Notes under the pieces: model-generated
Seen by the model: the letters and a program-made list of their open reading frames with translations, nothing else
Told to the model about the DNA's origin: nothing
Database searches by the model: none
Made by a program: the position numbers and the translations under genes
Origin: an uncultured bacterium
Lineage (GTDB): Bacteria; Verrucomicrobiota; Lentisphaeria; Victivallales; Victivallaceae
NCBI GenBank assembly: GCA_900551245.1
Contig: URVC01000058.1
Location: 1-30,815 of the forward strand
Direction of reading: 5' to 3'
DNA length: 30,815 nucleotides
Part shown: piece by piece, positions 9,028 to 17,676 of the stretch
How positions within the stretch are numbered: position 1 is the first letter of the stretch
Layout of the letters: each line of letters starts with the position of its first letter

Positions 9028-9070
9028 AAAAAAAGGATGGACATACCGTCTTTCCCCGGTATTCCACCCT
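9028..9070 (-). terminator. Intrinsic terminator after ilvC
   Basis: On the minus strand, a stem of about 13 pairs (arms 9057-9069 and 9035-9048, one bulge) is followed directly by seven T (9034-9028). This is a textbook rho-independent terminator. It ends only 24 bases before the GH20 start codon, leaving no room for a separate downstream promoter. Confidence 0.85.
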
Positions 9071-9100
9071 TTGTCATACGCGAGACGCGTTCTTCCGCAA

Positions 9101-10090
9101 TTACTTCTTCTGGAAGAGGCTGCGGATACGGGCGCCGACGATCTCCGCCGGATGCTCGCCCAGCGCGGCACGTTTGGCCTTGAGGTTCGGCGAACCGTTC
9201 TTGGCCTCGGCCATCCACTTCTTGGCGAATTCGCCGGATTCGATGCGGCGCAGGGATTCCTTCATCCGGGCCTTGACTTCCGGATTGATGATCCACGGAC
9301 CGTTGTCGTATTCGCCCCACTCCGCGGTGTTGGAGATGACCGCGTTCATCTTCTGGATGCCGCCCTCGTAGATCAGGTCCACGATCAGCTTCGCCTCGTG
9401 GATGCACTCGAAGTAGGCCATCTCCGGCGGATATCCCGCCTCGATCAGAGTTTCGAAACCGTACTTCATCAGGTCGACCATACCGCCGCAGAGGACGTTC
9501 TGCTCGCCGAAGAGGTCTTCATAGGTCTCCTGCTCGAAGGTGCACTCGAGCACGCCGGCGCGGGTCAGCCCCTCGGCCTTGGCGATCGCCAGAGCGACCT
9601 CGCGGGCCTTGCCGGAGTAGTTCTGCTTGACCGCGATCAGACCGGGCACGCCGAAGCCTTCGACGAAGCGCTTGCGCTCCTCGGTTCCAGGGCTCTTCGG
9701 GGCGATCATGATGACGTCGACATCCTTCGGCGGTTTGATTTCGCCGAAGACGATGCTGAAGCCGTGGGAGAAGGAGAGCGTCTTGCCCGCGGTCACGACC
9801 GGAGCGATTTCCGCATCATAGATGATGCCGTGCAGCTCATCCGGCAGCAGGATGTGGATGATGTCGGCACGCTTGGCGGCCTCGGTGACGGTCAGGGTCT
9901 CGAAACCGTCCTGGTCGGCGGCGTCCTTGGATTTGCCCGGACGGATGCCGATGATGACATTGAGCCCGGAATCGCGCATGCAAAGCGCCTGGGCGCGGCC
10001 CTGAGCGCCGTAGCCGATGACGGCGATTGTTTTCCCGTTGAGCACGCCGAAATCGGCGTCACTGTCGTGGAGAATTTCCATGTTCTGCAT
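9101..10090 (-). CDS. ilvC: Ketol-acid reductoisomerase (class I, NADP-dependent)
   Basis: This 329-residue enzyme catalyses the second shared step of valine, leucine and isoleucine synthesis: Mg-dependent alkyl migration and NADPH reduction of acetolactate or acetohydroxybutyrate. The Rossmann motif GYGAQGRAQA is at about 26-35. The helical knotted domain carries the metal and substrate residues D192 and E196 (EDLFGEQNVLCGG), E228 and E232 (YFECIHEAKLI) and S253 (ISNTAEWGEYDNGP). Length fits class I. The ATG at 10088-10090 was chosen because AGGAG sits 8 bases upstream; the frame stays open to 10183, but that extension would include the promoter. It has its own promoter and terminator and no ilvB, ilvN, ilvD or leu gene alongside, so it is monocistronic here. 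Confidence 0.97.
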   Translation of the reverse strand: MQNMEILHDSDADFGVLNGKTIAVIGYGAQGRAQALCMRDSGLNVIIGIRPGKSKDAADQDGFETLTVTEAAKRADIIHILLPDELHGIIYDAEIAPVVTAGKTLSFSHGFSIVFGEIKPPKDVDVIMIAPKSPGTEERKRFVEGFGVPGLIAVKQNYSGKAREVALAIAKAEGLTRAGVLECTFEQETYEDLFGEQNVLCGGMVDLMKYGFETLIEAGYPPEMAYFECIHEAKLIVDLIYEGGIQKMNAVISNTAEWGEYDNGPWIINPEVKARMKESLRRIESGEFAKKWMAEAKNGSPNLKAKRAALGEHPAEIVGARIRSLFQKK

Positions 10091-10154
10091 TTTTTCTGCT
10101 CCTGTCATAAATTGGGCCGGGGAATCCGGCCGTTTAATGAACCAACATTTCTTT

Positions 10155-10183
10155 AATATAACCGGCACTTTCTCTCTTTGCAA
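10155..10183 (-). promoter_or_regulatory. ilvC promoter (sigma70-like)
   Basis: On the minus strand, TTGCAA (10183-10178) and TATATT (10160-10155) are separated by 17 bases. Predicted transcription start is near 10148, giving a leader of about 58 bases with no long peptide or obvious attenuator. Confidence 0.65.
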
Positions 10184-10237
10184 ACTGCACCGGTCGCAAA
10201 ACTCTTTTTTTGAGGAGATTTCCCCGGATGGCCCGCG

Positions 10238-11593
10238 TCAGAATTTCCCGGCGGAATTGGCTCCGATCCGGGTCAGCCAGCGGGAGTTGCCCACCGTCAC
10301 CAGAGCATAGGGCACCACCCAGAAGAGCGTCAGAGCGTGGACGATCCCGTAGACGAAACTGAACCAGACCAGTTTCGTGGAGTTGCGGTGCAAATTGATC
10401 GCGGCCGGCAGCGATGCCCAGAGCAGCGCCACCGCGCCGGTGATGAAGAGCACGGCACCATCCGTCAGCACAATGTTGTAGAGCGAGAATCCGATCATCA
10501 CCCCGGGCAGCAGCGTCATCGATGAGTACTCCAGCAGCGTGAACAGCATGAACCAGCGCCGCGCATCGCGCCAGTCGAAATTGCGGAAGATGAAGCGGTA
10601 CATCTCGAAGTTTTCGCGGATATTGCTCCGCTCCCAGCGCAACAGCATGCGGCAGATGCTCTTGTAGGTTTCCGGCACATTGGTGTAGAGAAGGGCGCTG
10701 CGCTGGAGCGTGACCCATTTCCCTGCCCGCAACACCAGATTGGTGAGGGCGCGGTCCTCGCCGATTCCGGAGGGGCGGCCCATGAACTTCTGGTCGCGCC
10801 ACTCGTCGAGCAGCGGCAGGACGGTCTCCCGGCGGTAGGCGCTCAGCGCACCCGGCGTGCAGAAGACGCTGCCCCAGACGCTCTGTCCGGCCCGGATGAA
10901 GTCGAAGGCAAAGGTGAATCCGGAGTCGATCATCGCCGGGAACGCCCCCTCGGAATTGGCGACCCGGACGTTGCCGGAAACCGCTCCGACGCGGCTGTCA
11001 CGGACGATCGGGGAAACCATTTTTGCGAGGGCATCAGGCACCACCTGCGAATCGCTGTCGATGGTGACGAACACGTCACCGGTGCCCATCCGGAACCCGG
11101 TATAGAGAGCGAACCGTTTGCCGACATTCTGCTTGAAGTCCACCACCCGGATCCGCCCCGGAAATTTCTCCGCGGCACGGTTGATCCACAGCAGCGTATC
11201 GTCGATGCTGCCGTCGTTGACGGCGATGATTTCGAGTTTTTCCGCCGGATAATCGGAGGCGCAGATGCTGGCGAGCGCGTCGAACACGTGCTGCCCCTCG
11301 TTGTATGCGGGCATGATGACGGTACAGCGCGGGAGCTCCTCCGGCGGCAGCACCGGCGTTTCGCGGTAAAAGATGTAACGGCCGACGGCGATCAGCACGA
11401 AATAGGCGAGCGGCCAGACCACGAACACCAGAGAAGCCAGCAACGGGATGCGGCATCCCCCCTCCTCCCATGACCAGCAGTTGTAATAGAGGCTGACGGC
11501 CAGGGCGGAAGCCGCGAACAAAATCATTAAAATCAGGATACGGAACCAAAAGCGTTTACTGCACATTTTACTCATCCGGCTTACGGAACTCAT
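10238..11593 (-). CDS. Membrane glycosyltransferase 2, chitin/hyaluronan-synthase-like
   Basis: The protein has two N-terminal membrane helices (about 17-36 and 49-71), a cytoplasmic GT-A domain and three or more C-terminal helices (about 347-433). Family-2 motifs are present: VIMPAYNEG (93-100), VNDGS (125-129), IDSDS (178-182, metal-binding DxD), GEDRALT (278-284, catalytic base Asp) and LLRWERSNIREN (317-328). This last motif corresponds to the QxxRW of processive synthases, although the Gln is Met. It likely uses a nucleotide sugar (UDP-GlcNAc in the NodC/IcaA relatives) to extend and export a polysaccharide. Starts are possible at 11593, 11575 and 11566; no strong ribosome site decides, and the predicted transcription start is so close to 11593 that the later two are plausible. 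Confidence 0.9.
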   Translation of the reverse strand: MSSVSRMSKMCSKRFWFRILILMILFAASALAVSLYYNCWSWEEGGCRIPLLASLVFVVWPLAYFVLIAVGRYIFYRETPVLPPEELPRCTVIMPAYNEGQHVFDALASICASDYPAEKLEIIAVNDGSIDDTLLWINRAAEKFPGRIRVVDFKQNVGKRFALYTGFRMGTGDVFVTIDSDSQVVPDALAKMVSPIVRDSRVGAVSGNVRVANSEGAFPAMIDSGFTFAFDFIRAGQSVWGSVFCTPGALSAYRRETVLPLLDEWRDQKFMGRPSGIGEDRALTNLVLRAGKWVTLQRSALLYTNVPETYKSICRMLLRWERSNIRENFEMYRFIFRNFDWRDARRWFMLFTLLEYSSMTLLPGVMIGFSLYNIVLTDGAVLFITGAVALLWASLPAAINLHRNSTKLVWFSFVYGIVHALTLFWVVPYALVTVGNSRWLTRIGANSAGKF

Positions 11594-11602
11594 AAAATAT
11601 TT

Positions 11603-11631
11603 AATATAGCAGTCTATTTCATGAAAATCAA
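11603..11631 (-). promoter_or_regulatory. Promoter of the glycosyltransferase gene
   Basis: On the minus strand, TTGATT (11631-11626) and TATATT (11608-11603) are 17 bases apart in an AT-rich stretch. The predicted start of transcription, near 11596, is only a few bases from the first ATG (11593), implying a nearly leaderless message or use of the ATG at 11575. Confidence 0.6.
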
Positions 11632-12339
11632 TAGCTAACTTCTATTTTCAATCACTTTCCAATAATATACCACGAATTATCGTGCCGGCAAGCCCTTCCG
11701 CTCCGGCAGGGAGTTCCGGCTTCTGCGTGGCAGAAGAAAAATATCGGGGCAGTCACGCGAATTATGACTCTGCCGTTGCGGAGCGGCCGGGGCGGCAACT
11801 TTTCTCCATTCTTTTTCATTCATGCTTATGTATATAGACAGCCACATGCCGCCGGTACTTGAGCGGAAGATACGACAGCAGAAAAGACAACGCCCTTCTC
11901 TCGATATACAGCGCAATCAAGATAAACATGCGCTCTGCATTACTCCAGAGAAATACCTCGTAAGTTTTTCTGTAAGATTTCCAATCCACAGAGTCTCCCC
12001 GGTGTTTCCCGTTTCGGCGCGGCAACGGGATTGATTCCCTGGCCTCCAGCGCCGCAACAAAAGCCGGTGAAACATTTCCGAAATGAAACAATCATCGATA
12101 TCCTCTGAAATTCTCCCTCAACAGAAACAATCCAGCCTCAGAAAGCACTCCGGAGCATGATCAGGACAGAAGAAATCAGCCATAAAAAAATCACAACAAC
12201 ATCTTCATTACAATACTCTTCCGACTGGCGATTGCAAACCGTCAGCATCCGGAGATGAAAATACAATGGAAGCGCCATAGGAATGCACTTCCGATCCGAA
12301 AAAAGCCGGTATCATTTTGAAGCTGTCAGGCGATTTTCA
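11632..12339. other. Gene-poor intergenic stretch
   Basis: No convincing gene was found in about 700 bases. Short open frames on both strands (for example minus 12091-11816, with a hydrophobic patch) have no good ribosome site, unusual composition for this genome and no recognisable domain. Base composition is visibly more AT-rich than the flanking genes. It may hold remnants of a lost gene, untranslated RNA, or regulatory DNA. Confidence 0.4.
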
Positions 12340-12368
12340 TTTGCATTTCCCTGCAGTGAAGCTATATT
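12340..12368 (+). promoter_or_regulatory. Promoter-like site before the small ORF and aquaporin
   Basis: TTTGCA (12340-12345) and TATATT (12363-12368) are separated by 17 bases, with transcription predicted to begin near 12375. It is the only promoter-like site I found ahead of the aquaporin gene. Confidence 0.45.
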
Positions 12369-12390
12369 TTTGAAGAGAGAAATGGAGTGC

Positions 12391-12415
12391 AAAGCCTGAA
12401 GCCAGGACTTTGGAA
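12391..12415 (+). ncRNA. Structured leader hairpin
   Basis: Just after the predicted promoter, CAAAG-CCTG-aagc-CAGG-a-CTTTG can fold into a compact two-part hairpin. It resembles part of an mRNA leader or small RNA. It does not fit any riboswitch consensus that I can complete. Confidence 0.3.
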
Positions 12416-12432
12416 CCGCCGGGGAGAGTGAC

Positions 12433-12789
12433 CTTTTAAGCCGATATCATATCAGACGACGCAGACTGCGGGCCTTTCTGACGGTTATTATTCTGCTTCT
12501 GCTGCAAATTTTCAACGAAATGGACTGGAACTGTTCCTGCCATTCGCATCATCGCTGCTGTGACGCCAACTGCCGTGCGGAACACCGTACGGAAACCATC
12601 TGCCAGCAGGATATGAGCAATCTGCTGGAAGCGGCATGGACGCAGATTCAGATGCCTTCAATTCCGTTCCCTCTTTTTTCGCTCTGGGAGGAAAGCGCCC
12701 GGCTCGCCGACATTCCGCACCAGCTGCTCCGGCTGCCGGTGCGGAGTCACGCGCCCCCGCCGGAAGAGCCGGTGCCGCAACGCTGCTGA
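12433..12789 (+). CDS. Small Cys/His-rich membrane-anchored protein, start unclear or frame damaged
   Basis: The only standard start in this frame is ATG 12520, giving 89 residues, but it has no ribosome site. The same frame is open upstream to the stop at 12397. From about 12433 it encodes an ideal signal-anchor: a basic stretch RRRRLRA followed by the hydrophobic FLTVIILLLLQIF, which ends three residues before that Met. No ATG, GTG or TTG lies in frame before the helix. A GTG at 12428 would join if the T4 run at 12433-12436 had one more T, though its spacing to GGGGAG is too short. Downstream come CSCHSHHRCCDANC and a Pro-rich tail (PPPEEPVPQRC). It precedes the aquaporin by 70 bases and may be co-transcribed. 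Function unknown; the Cys/His cluster could bind a metal. Confidence 0.4.
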   Translation, partial: LLSRYHIRRRRLRAFLTVIILLLLQIFNEMDWNCSCHSHHRCCDANCRAEHRTETICQQDMSNLLEAAWTQIQMPSIPFPLFSLWEESARLADIPHQLLRLPVRSHAPPPEEPVPQRC

Positions 12790-12859
12790 AATTCTCTCTC
12801 CGGCATTTGATTTTTGTGCAATCCATCCGCAAGAAAAAAAGAGAGAGGATCTTTCAACT

Positions 12860-13507
12860 ATGAACGCATTTCGCAAATATCTTGTAGAATTCATCGGAAC
12901 GTTTTTCCTGATTCTGACCATCGGGTCCACCAGTACCCTCAACAGTTCCGGCGTCATTCCGCCGCTGGCGATCGGGGGTATTCTCATGGTGATGATTTAT
13001 GCCGGCGGACCGATTTCGGGCGGTCACTACAATCCGGCGGTCACGCTGGCGGTGCTGCTGCGCGGCGCGATGCCGAAACGGGATGCCATCCCGTACATGA
13101 TTGCCCAGGTGCTCGGCGGCGTCGTCGGAGCTCTGACGGTTTTGGAATTCAAACACCGTCTGGATCCGGTTCCGCCGTTCAACTTCCGCATTCACGACCT
13201 GCTGCTTTCGGAATTTCTCTTCACGTTTGCGCTGGCCTACGTTGTGTTGAATGTTGCCACGCTCAAAAAAGCGGCGAACAACTCCTACTTCGGGCTCGCC
13301 ATTGGCGGCACGGTGATGGCGGGAGCGTTTGCCGTCGGCGGCACGGTCTGCTCCGGAGCGTTCAATCCGGCGGTGGAAATCGCTCTTGCCTGCCTGAAAC
13401 TCACGCCGTGGGAGAACAGTTGGCTGACGATTGTGGCGAATCTGGCAGGAGGCGCGGCGGCGGCCGGTTGCTTCTACCTGATTCATCCGAAAGCGGATCG
13501 CGACTGA
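12860..13507 (+). CDS. Aquaporin / MIP family channel
   Basis: The 215-residue protein has six membrane helices and the two half-helix signatures: GGHYNPAVT (NPA at 58-60) and SGAFNPAVE (NPA at 169-171). The N-terminal helix has the family pattern EFIGTFFL. It should form a tetrameric channel in the inner membrane for water or small neutral solutes. The residue after the second NPA is Val, where many aquaporins have the selectivity-filter Arg; this is seen in some bacterial members and may widen specificity. The ATG follows AGAGAGGA at a slightly long spacing. A strong terminator closes the gene. No glycerol kinase or similar gene is nearby, so the solute is not indicated. Confidence 0.95.
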   Translation: MNAFRKYLVEFIGTFFLILTIGSTSTLNSSGVIPPLAIGGILMVMIYAGGPISGGHYNPAVTLAVLLRGAMPKRDAIPYMIAQVLGGVVGALTVLEFKHRLDPVPPFNFRIHDLLLSEFLFTFALAYVVLNVATLKKAANNSYFGLAIGGTVMAGAFAVGGTVCSGAFNPAVEIALACLKLTPWENSWLTIVANLAGGAAAAGCFYLIHPKADRD

Positions 13508-13529
13508 ATCCCGACATCAGGGCAGTCAG

Positions 13530-13568
13530 AGAGGTCTGGCGGGCAGAATGCCCCCAGACCTCTTTTTT
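13530..13568 (+). terminator. Intrinsic terminator after aquaporin
   Basis: Arms AGAGGTCTGG (13530-13539) and CCAGACCTCT (13554-13563) pair perfectly. The pairing is extended inward by GGGC/GCCC and followed by six T. It lies 23 bases after the stop. Confidence 0.92.
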
Positions 13569-13907
13569 CATGTAGAAGGAAATGATACTGCCCGACATAA
13601 TGGCAAACGCTTTTTCACCAAATGATCGCGGCATTATGAAATAATAAAATTTTCATCGATTACTCTGGCAAGTACAAATCGCTCTTTTTCTGCACCTGCT
13701 GTCACGCATGAGAGTTTCTCTCTTTTTCCCGGGAAGCGGAGACCGGAACTGGAATTCTTCCGGCAATTCTCCGCCCGACCACTCCATTTTCCCGGATGAA
13801 AACACCGCGAAAAACAGGGGAACCATATTTCAATGTCATTACCGAACACCGGCTCCTCATCCATCCGGAATGCCGCAAGAAAGCGGCCTCCGGCAGAGAA
13901 ATCATTC
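13569..13907. other. Intergenic stretch between convergent genes
   Basis: No gene was recognised. The only structure seen is a strong hairpin at 13864-13892 (CCGGA-G-GCCGC ... GCGGC-AT-TCCGG on the minus strand), just past the end of the minus-strand glycoside-hydrolase-like gene. It lacks a T run and may serve as its 3' end. The rest is AT-rich and featureless. Confidence 0.45.
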
Positions 13908-16900
13908 TCACTTCTGCTCGAAAAACAGAGTCAGTGCCGATGACGGATCCTTGCTGTCCACAAGTCCCCGGCTCATCTGAAGCGACTTCTCGTACCCCTT
14001 GAGTTTCGGCATTCGGCTGACCTCCCAATTGCCGTCGTTGTCGCTGACAGCCAGATTGAATCCGGGACTCACCGAATTGTCAGGCCGGAATCCCCGGCAG
14101 AGCGTCTCCCACGGAAGAGCCAGCTCGTAAAAGGTCTTCCCATTCCGGCGCACAACGGCAGCCTCCGCCCGGGAGAAATCGAGCTTCTGCTCCAGAAGAG
14201 TCGTGCTGATCTGCGCCCCCCGCTTCGTCCCGGTGACCGCCAGCTCCAGAAGATCACGGGATGAGAGTTTCTCCCGTTTCCCGGACATGACAAACAGAAG
14301 CTGGAGCGCATCGTTCGCCCAGTACATGTTCGGCTGCTCGTGCGGAACCCGGTGAAGATCATCCGTCACTTCCGCCGCGATGTAAAAGAAGGAATCGTCG
14401 TACTGGAAACGAACGACAGCCCCCAGATCGGCGGAATTCCGGATTTTTGCCTGATACAGTGAAATTTGCTGCGCTGCTCCCAGGCGGATTCCGGGAAGAT
14501 GCCGGAACTCCTCCAGATTTCCATCAATGCGCGGTCTTCGTTCCGCCTTTCCGCAGAACAGAGGCCGGATCTCGTTTGAACGGAGCCGTTCCCCGCCGAC
14601 TTGAATCTCCGCCTGATATGCGGTCAGCGAGGTCCGATTGTTCCACGGGAAATCGAAGGAGCGTTTCCCGCCGGCGGGAATCCGGAAGGGTCGGCTCATT
14701 CCGTTCGGCGAAAGCGTCAGGGTTCCCTTCAATTCCGAGGAGGTGTCGTTGAAAACCTCCGCCGTCAGCGAACCGTTCTTCCCGATTTTCAGTGAAACGG
14801 AAGGATTCTCCACCTTGATGTTCTTCAGCGCGGCAATGAACTCCGCATCCGGAACGTTTTTCGGATACAGATAGAGCGCTCCTTCACTCAGGGAGAGAAG
14901 CGTGTTCGCCCCGCCCCGCAACCGGATGGGCTCTCCCACCAGATTGTATGCCTGAACCCGCTCCGGCGGGAGCGGCAGAAGCGCTTCCCGCGTCCGGTGA
15001 TCCGGCCGATAGATCCAGAGCGCGGCGAACAGGGTTCCGTTTTTGCGGAAATAATATCCCTGGAGACCGTTTGCATCGCGCTGCTCGAACTCGCCTTCCG
15101 GAACGGAACCGGAGAGGCGGCCGATCATGTTCGCCGTTGCAGGAAATACCGTTTTCGGATAGATCCCATTGTCGACGATCACAAAATGGTACATGCTGTT
15201 GCGGCTTGACACCTTGCCGTTATAGAGATAGAAAATGGCGTTCTTCCGGAACATTCCCCCCGCGAACATCAGAATGTTGGAGCGGACAATATATTCCGCC
15301 TGCTCAAGCTCCGTCACATAGCGGTCGTAGAAGAGGGATTCCGAGTTGATATCGTCATAGTAGAGGACATCGGAAGCGGCACACCCGCCTTCGGTTCCGA
15401 AAATCTTCTTATCCTTCCCCCGGTTGTACTTGCGGATCAGTTCCGCAAATCGGCGCAGGGTCTCATGGGAGTTTGCCCCCTTCCCGAGCTCATACGGATG
15501 AAGGGAGATGAAATCCATGCTCTCCAATGTGCCGTGCCGGAACAGCTCCTCCATTTTGGCAAGGAGCATTCCCTGATCCATCTTGTTTTCCCCCAGCGCA
15601 CAGAACACGGCATCCGGATTGCCGTCCTTGATGCCCCGAAAAGCGGCCCGTATCACCCGGTCAGCGGCTGCGGCCTTCTGTTTCAACGGCGATTTCAGAT
15701 ACTCCGCGATGGTCTCGAAATAACGAATCTTTCCCTTGAAGCGCGATGCCAGCTCCCGGTGGTACTCGTAAACATCCTGTTCGATTTCCGGTGTGACGAT
15801 CTCTCCGCCTTCCGCATCCAGCTTTGTCCCGACGGGGAACGGCGCATAGTTGGTCAACAGCGTTTCAAATCCGTACTGCCGGTTGAAATCCGCGACATTC
15901 TCAATGATCCTCCACTGGGGATTTTCCTTTCTCCACCCCTTGGGAGCGCGCGACTGATATGCCGTATGGTAATTCACATTGAAGCTCATGCCGAGACGCT
16001 TGTTCAGTTCCAGAATGTCCCGCAGGTTGGGCGGATTGTCCCCCTCAATCGGACATCCGCCGAAAAACTCATTCCCCTTCAGCTGTTTCAGATCCTCAAC
16101 GACCGAGGCGGAAACGGTGCAGCTTTGCAATTTCTGTCCCGGCGCCTCCAGCACCGCCGAAAGCGTGCAGTGACGAAGTTCCGCAGGAGCGGAGATCCGG
16201 AACGAATCCCCTGCCCCCGCATCGAGTTCCACGGTTTTCGTCCCCCTCGCGATCACGTCCCGCCGATAGTTTTTCATCTCCCAGCGCAGGACGGAACGCC
16301 GTCTTTCCGATGCATCATTGAAAAGCGTAACTTCAAATTCCGGCGTGTTCCCCGGAAGATAAAGCCCATAACGGCTCCGCGGTTTCGCAGCAAACTGGAC
16401 GATGCCGTGTCCGCGGTATTCGGTCAACGGGGCCCGTTGGAACTGGATGGCGTCAAACTGAAGATCCGCGTCATCTTCGTTGGTAAAATTCAGTTCGAAA
16501 CGTCCGGGGAACTTCTTGCCGTTCCAGGTCTGATAGCAGGCGATGCGGGGCAGTGGAACCACGCAGCGCTGCCAGCCGCCGGCAAGATTCACAGGCCGGG
16601 AGTTGACCCGCAGAAGGGTCGGTTTTGACGCACGCGCATAAAAGGAGAGCACATAATCCTTTCCATCCTGAATCTGAAGCGGCAGAGAGCGGAGAGTTAT
16701 GTTATTCCTTTTCCCGTTCCGTTCCACCTTCAGGACCCGTCTGCCATGAGGCGCGTCGTCCGGGGTGACAATCCGGAAAATCGCCGCGGGATCGGGCAGC
16801 TCAATCCATCTGCCGGTTCTCTCATGCTCCTTACTTCGCTGGACCATCGGGAACCAGTCCTTCAGGCCAAGTTCAAAACTGGAGTTGAAGGCTCGATTCG

Positions 16901-17651
16901 GCGCCGCATCCGGAACCTCGCGGTAATAGGAGAGATAGCTGACCTCGTAAGGATTCCGGCTGAGAATGTCGTGTCCGCGCACCACGCCGTCCCGGGTCAC
17001 ATTCACGGAAGGGGGCGAATCCGTCACGGTGATGTCATCCAGATACAGTTTCACGCGCTGACCGTGAAAGGCCCGGTTCGAGTGAATGTCAATCATCCAT
17101 CCGGTCATGACCGCTCCGGGGAAGCGTCCGGTCACCAGTTTGGAAACATCCTCACTGAACACCATCCACCCCTCGGGGTCGATGCCGCGCCGGGTCAGAC
17201 GCAGCGAGCCGCCGCTCTTCTTTCCGGTTTTCGGATCTGTCGTCTCGAAAATCACCCCGAGCGAGAGCATGAGATCCGGCGGCAGGAGCTCCGGATACAC
17301 ATAGCCGGTCAAATAGACCGGTTTATCCAGAGGAATCCGCAGAGCGGGACTTTGAAACATGCATGCGCCGCCCCATTTCCCGGTGCTTTTGTCCACCGTC
17401 AGATCCAACACATACGACATCACGCCGGAATGGGACTTCTCCCCCTGCTCGCAAAGTCCCTGCCGATGGACCTTTACATGCCCCTCGCGTTCCGCGGTCT
17501 TCAGATCCCCGATCCAGCGGGGGCCGAAGGAGCCGCGGAAATTCAACTTTCCCAGCGCTTCGAAGTCATTCTCATACAAGGGTGTCGTCCAGGCGGCATC
17601 CATAGCCAGAAGGCCGGATAAGACCGGCAGAATCCATGTTTTCCTGTTCAT
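13908..17651 (-). CDS. Secreted clan GH-A-like glycosidase with CBM-like and C-terminal CBM9-like modules
   Basis: The 1247-residue protein starts at ATG 17649-17651 with GAGGAA upstream; residues 1-23 form a signal peptide. Next come a beta-sandwich (YENDFEAL... to about 210), a CBM4/9-type sandwich beginning FNSSFELGLKDWF, a linker with Ig-like character, and a TIM-barrel region (about 540-830). The barrel has FETIAE (candidate acid/base E650, aligned with the FEIWNE motif of clan GH-A), a FISLHPYE strand, and KIFGTEGG (candidate nucleophile E754, 104 residues later). The C-terminus (about 1035-1247) begins RPRIDGNLEEF and has FQYDDSFFYIAAEVTDD, typical of CBM9-like domains. The near-invariant Asn before the acid/base is Ala here, so catalysis is uncertain. 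It is the last gene of the lacI-type / pseudopilin operon, 25 bases after the pseudopilin. The substrate is unknown. Confidence 0.82.
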   Translation of the reverse strand: MNRKTWILPVLSGLLAMDAAWTTPLYENDFEALGKLNFRGSFGPRWIGDLKTAEREGHVKVHRQGLCEQGEKSHSGVMSYVLDLTVDKSTGKWGGACMFQSPALRIPLDKPVYLTGYVYPELLPPDLMLSLGVIFETTDPKTGKKSGGSLRLTRRGIDPEGWMVFSEDVSKLVTGRFPGAVMTGWMIDIHSNRAFHGQRVKLYLDDITVTDSPPSVNVTRDGVVRGHDILSRNPYEVSYLSYYREVPDAAPNRAFNSSFELGLKDWFPMVQRSKEHERTGRWIELPDPAAIFRIVTPDDAPHGRRVLKVERNGKRNNITLRSLPLQIQDGKDYVLSFYARASKPTLLRVNSRPVNLAGGWQRCVVPLPRIACYQTWNGKKFPGRFELNFTNEDDADLQFDAIQFQRAPLTEYRGHGIVQFAAKPRSRYGLYLPGNTPEFEVTLFNDASERRRSVLRWEMKNYRRDVIARGTKTVELDAGAGDSFRISAPAELRHCTLSAVLEAPGQKLQSCTVSASVVEDLKQLKGNEFFGGCPIEGDNPPNLRDILELNKRLGMSFNVNYHTAYQSRAPKGWRKENPQWRIIENVADFNRQYGFETLLTNYAPFPVGTKLDAEGGEIVTPEIEQDVYEYHRELASRFKGKIRYFETIAEYLKSPLKQKAAAADRVIRAAFRGIKDGNPDAVFCALGENKMDQGMLLAKMEELFRHGTLESMDFISLHPYELGKGANSHETLRRFAELIRKYNRGKDKKIFGTEGGCAASDVLYYDDINSESLFYDRYVTELEQAEYIVRSNILMFAGGMFRKNAIFYLYNGKVSSRNSMYHFVIVDNGIYPKTVFPATANMIGRLSGSVPEGEFEQRDANGLQGYYFRKNGTLFAALWIYRPDHRTREALLPLPPERVQAYNLVGEPIRLRGGANTLLSLSEGALYLYPKNVPDAEFIAALKNIKVENPSVSLKIGKNGSLTAEVFNDTSSELKGTLTLSPNGMSRPFRIPAGGKRSFDFPWNNRTSLTAYQAEIQVGGERLRSNEIRPLFCGKAERRPRIDGNLEEFRHLPGIRLGAAQQISLYQAKIRNSADLGAVVRFQYDDSFFYIAAEVTDDLHRVPHEQPNMYWANDALQLLFVMSGKREKLSSRDLLELAVTGTKRGAQISTTLLEQKLDFSRAEAAVVRRNGKTFYELALPWETLCRGFRPDNSVSPGFNLAVSDNDGNWEVSRMPKLKGYEKSLQMSRGLVDSKDPSSALTLFFEQK

Positions 17652-17676
17652 TGATTTCCTCACTTTCCCATCACGG

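Noticed and set aside
7502..9028. Long plus-strand open frame opposite the GH20 gene
   Set aside because: The GH20 frame has catalytic motifs, and this one has none; it is an antisense shadow. The same applies to the frames at 5922-7433 and at 26724-28340 (minus).
9005..9067. 21-residue extension of the GH20 protein
   Set aside because: It would be translated through the ilvC terminator, and the downstream ATG has a good ribosome site.
11816..12091. 91-residue minus-strand open frame with a hydrophobic patch
   Set aside because: It has no ribosome site and no recognisable domain, and it lies in an AT-rich region where short open frames arise by chance.
12376..12440. Possible c-di-GMP or cobalamin riboswitch
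   Set aside because: Fragments such as GCAAAGCC and GCCGGGG recall the c-di-GMP-I consensus, but the first conserved helix and the closing stem cannot be found, so only a generic hairpin is reported.
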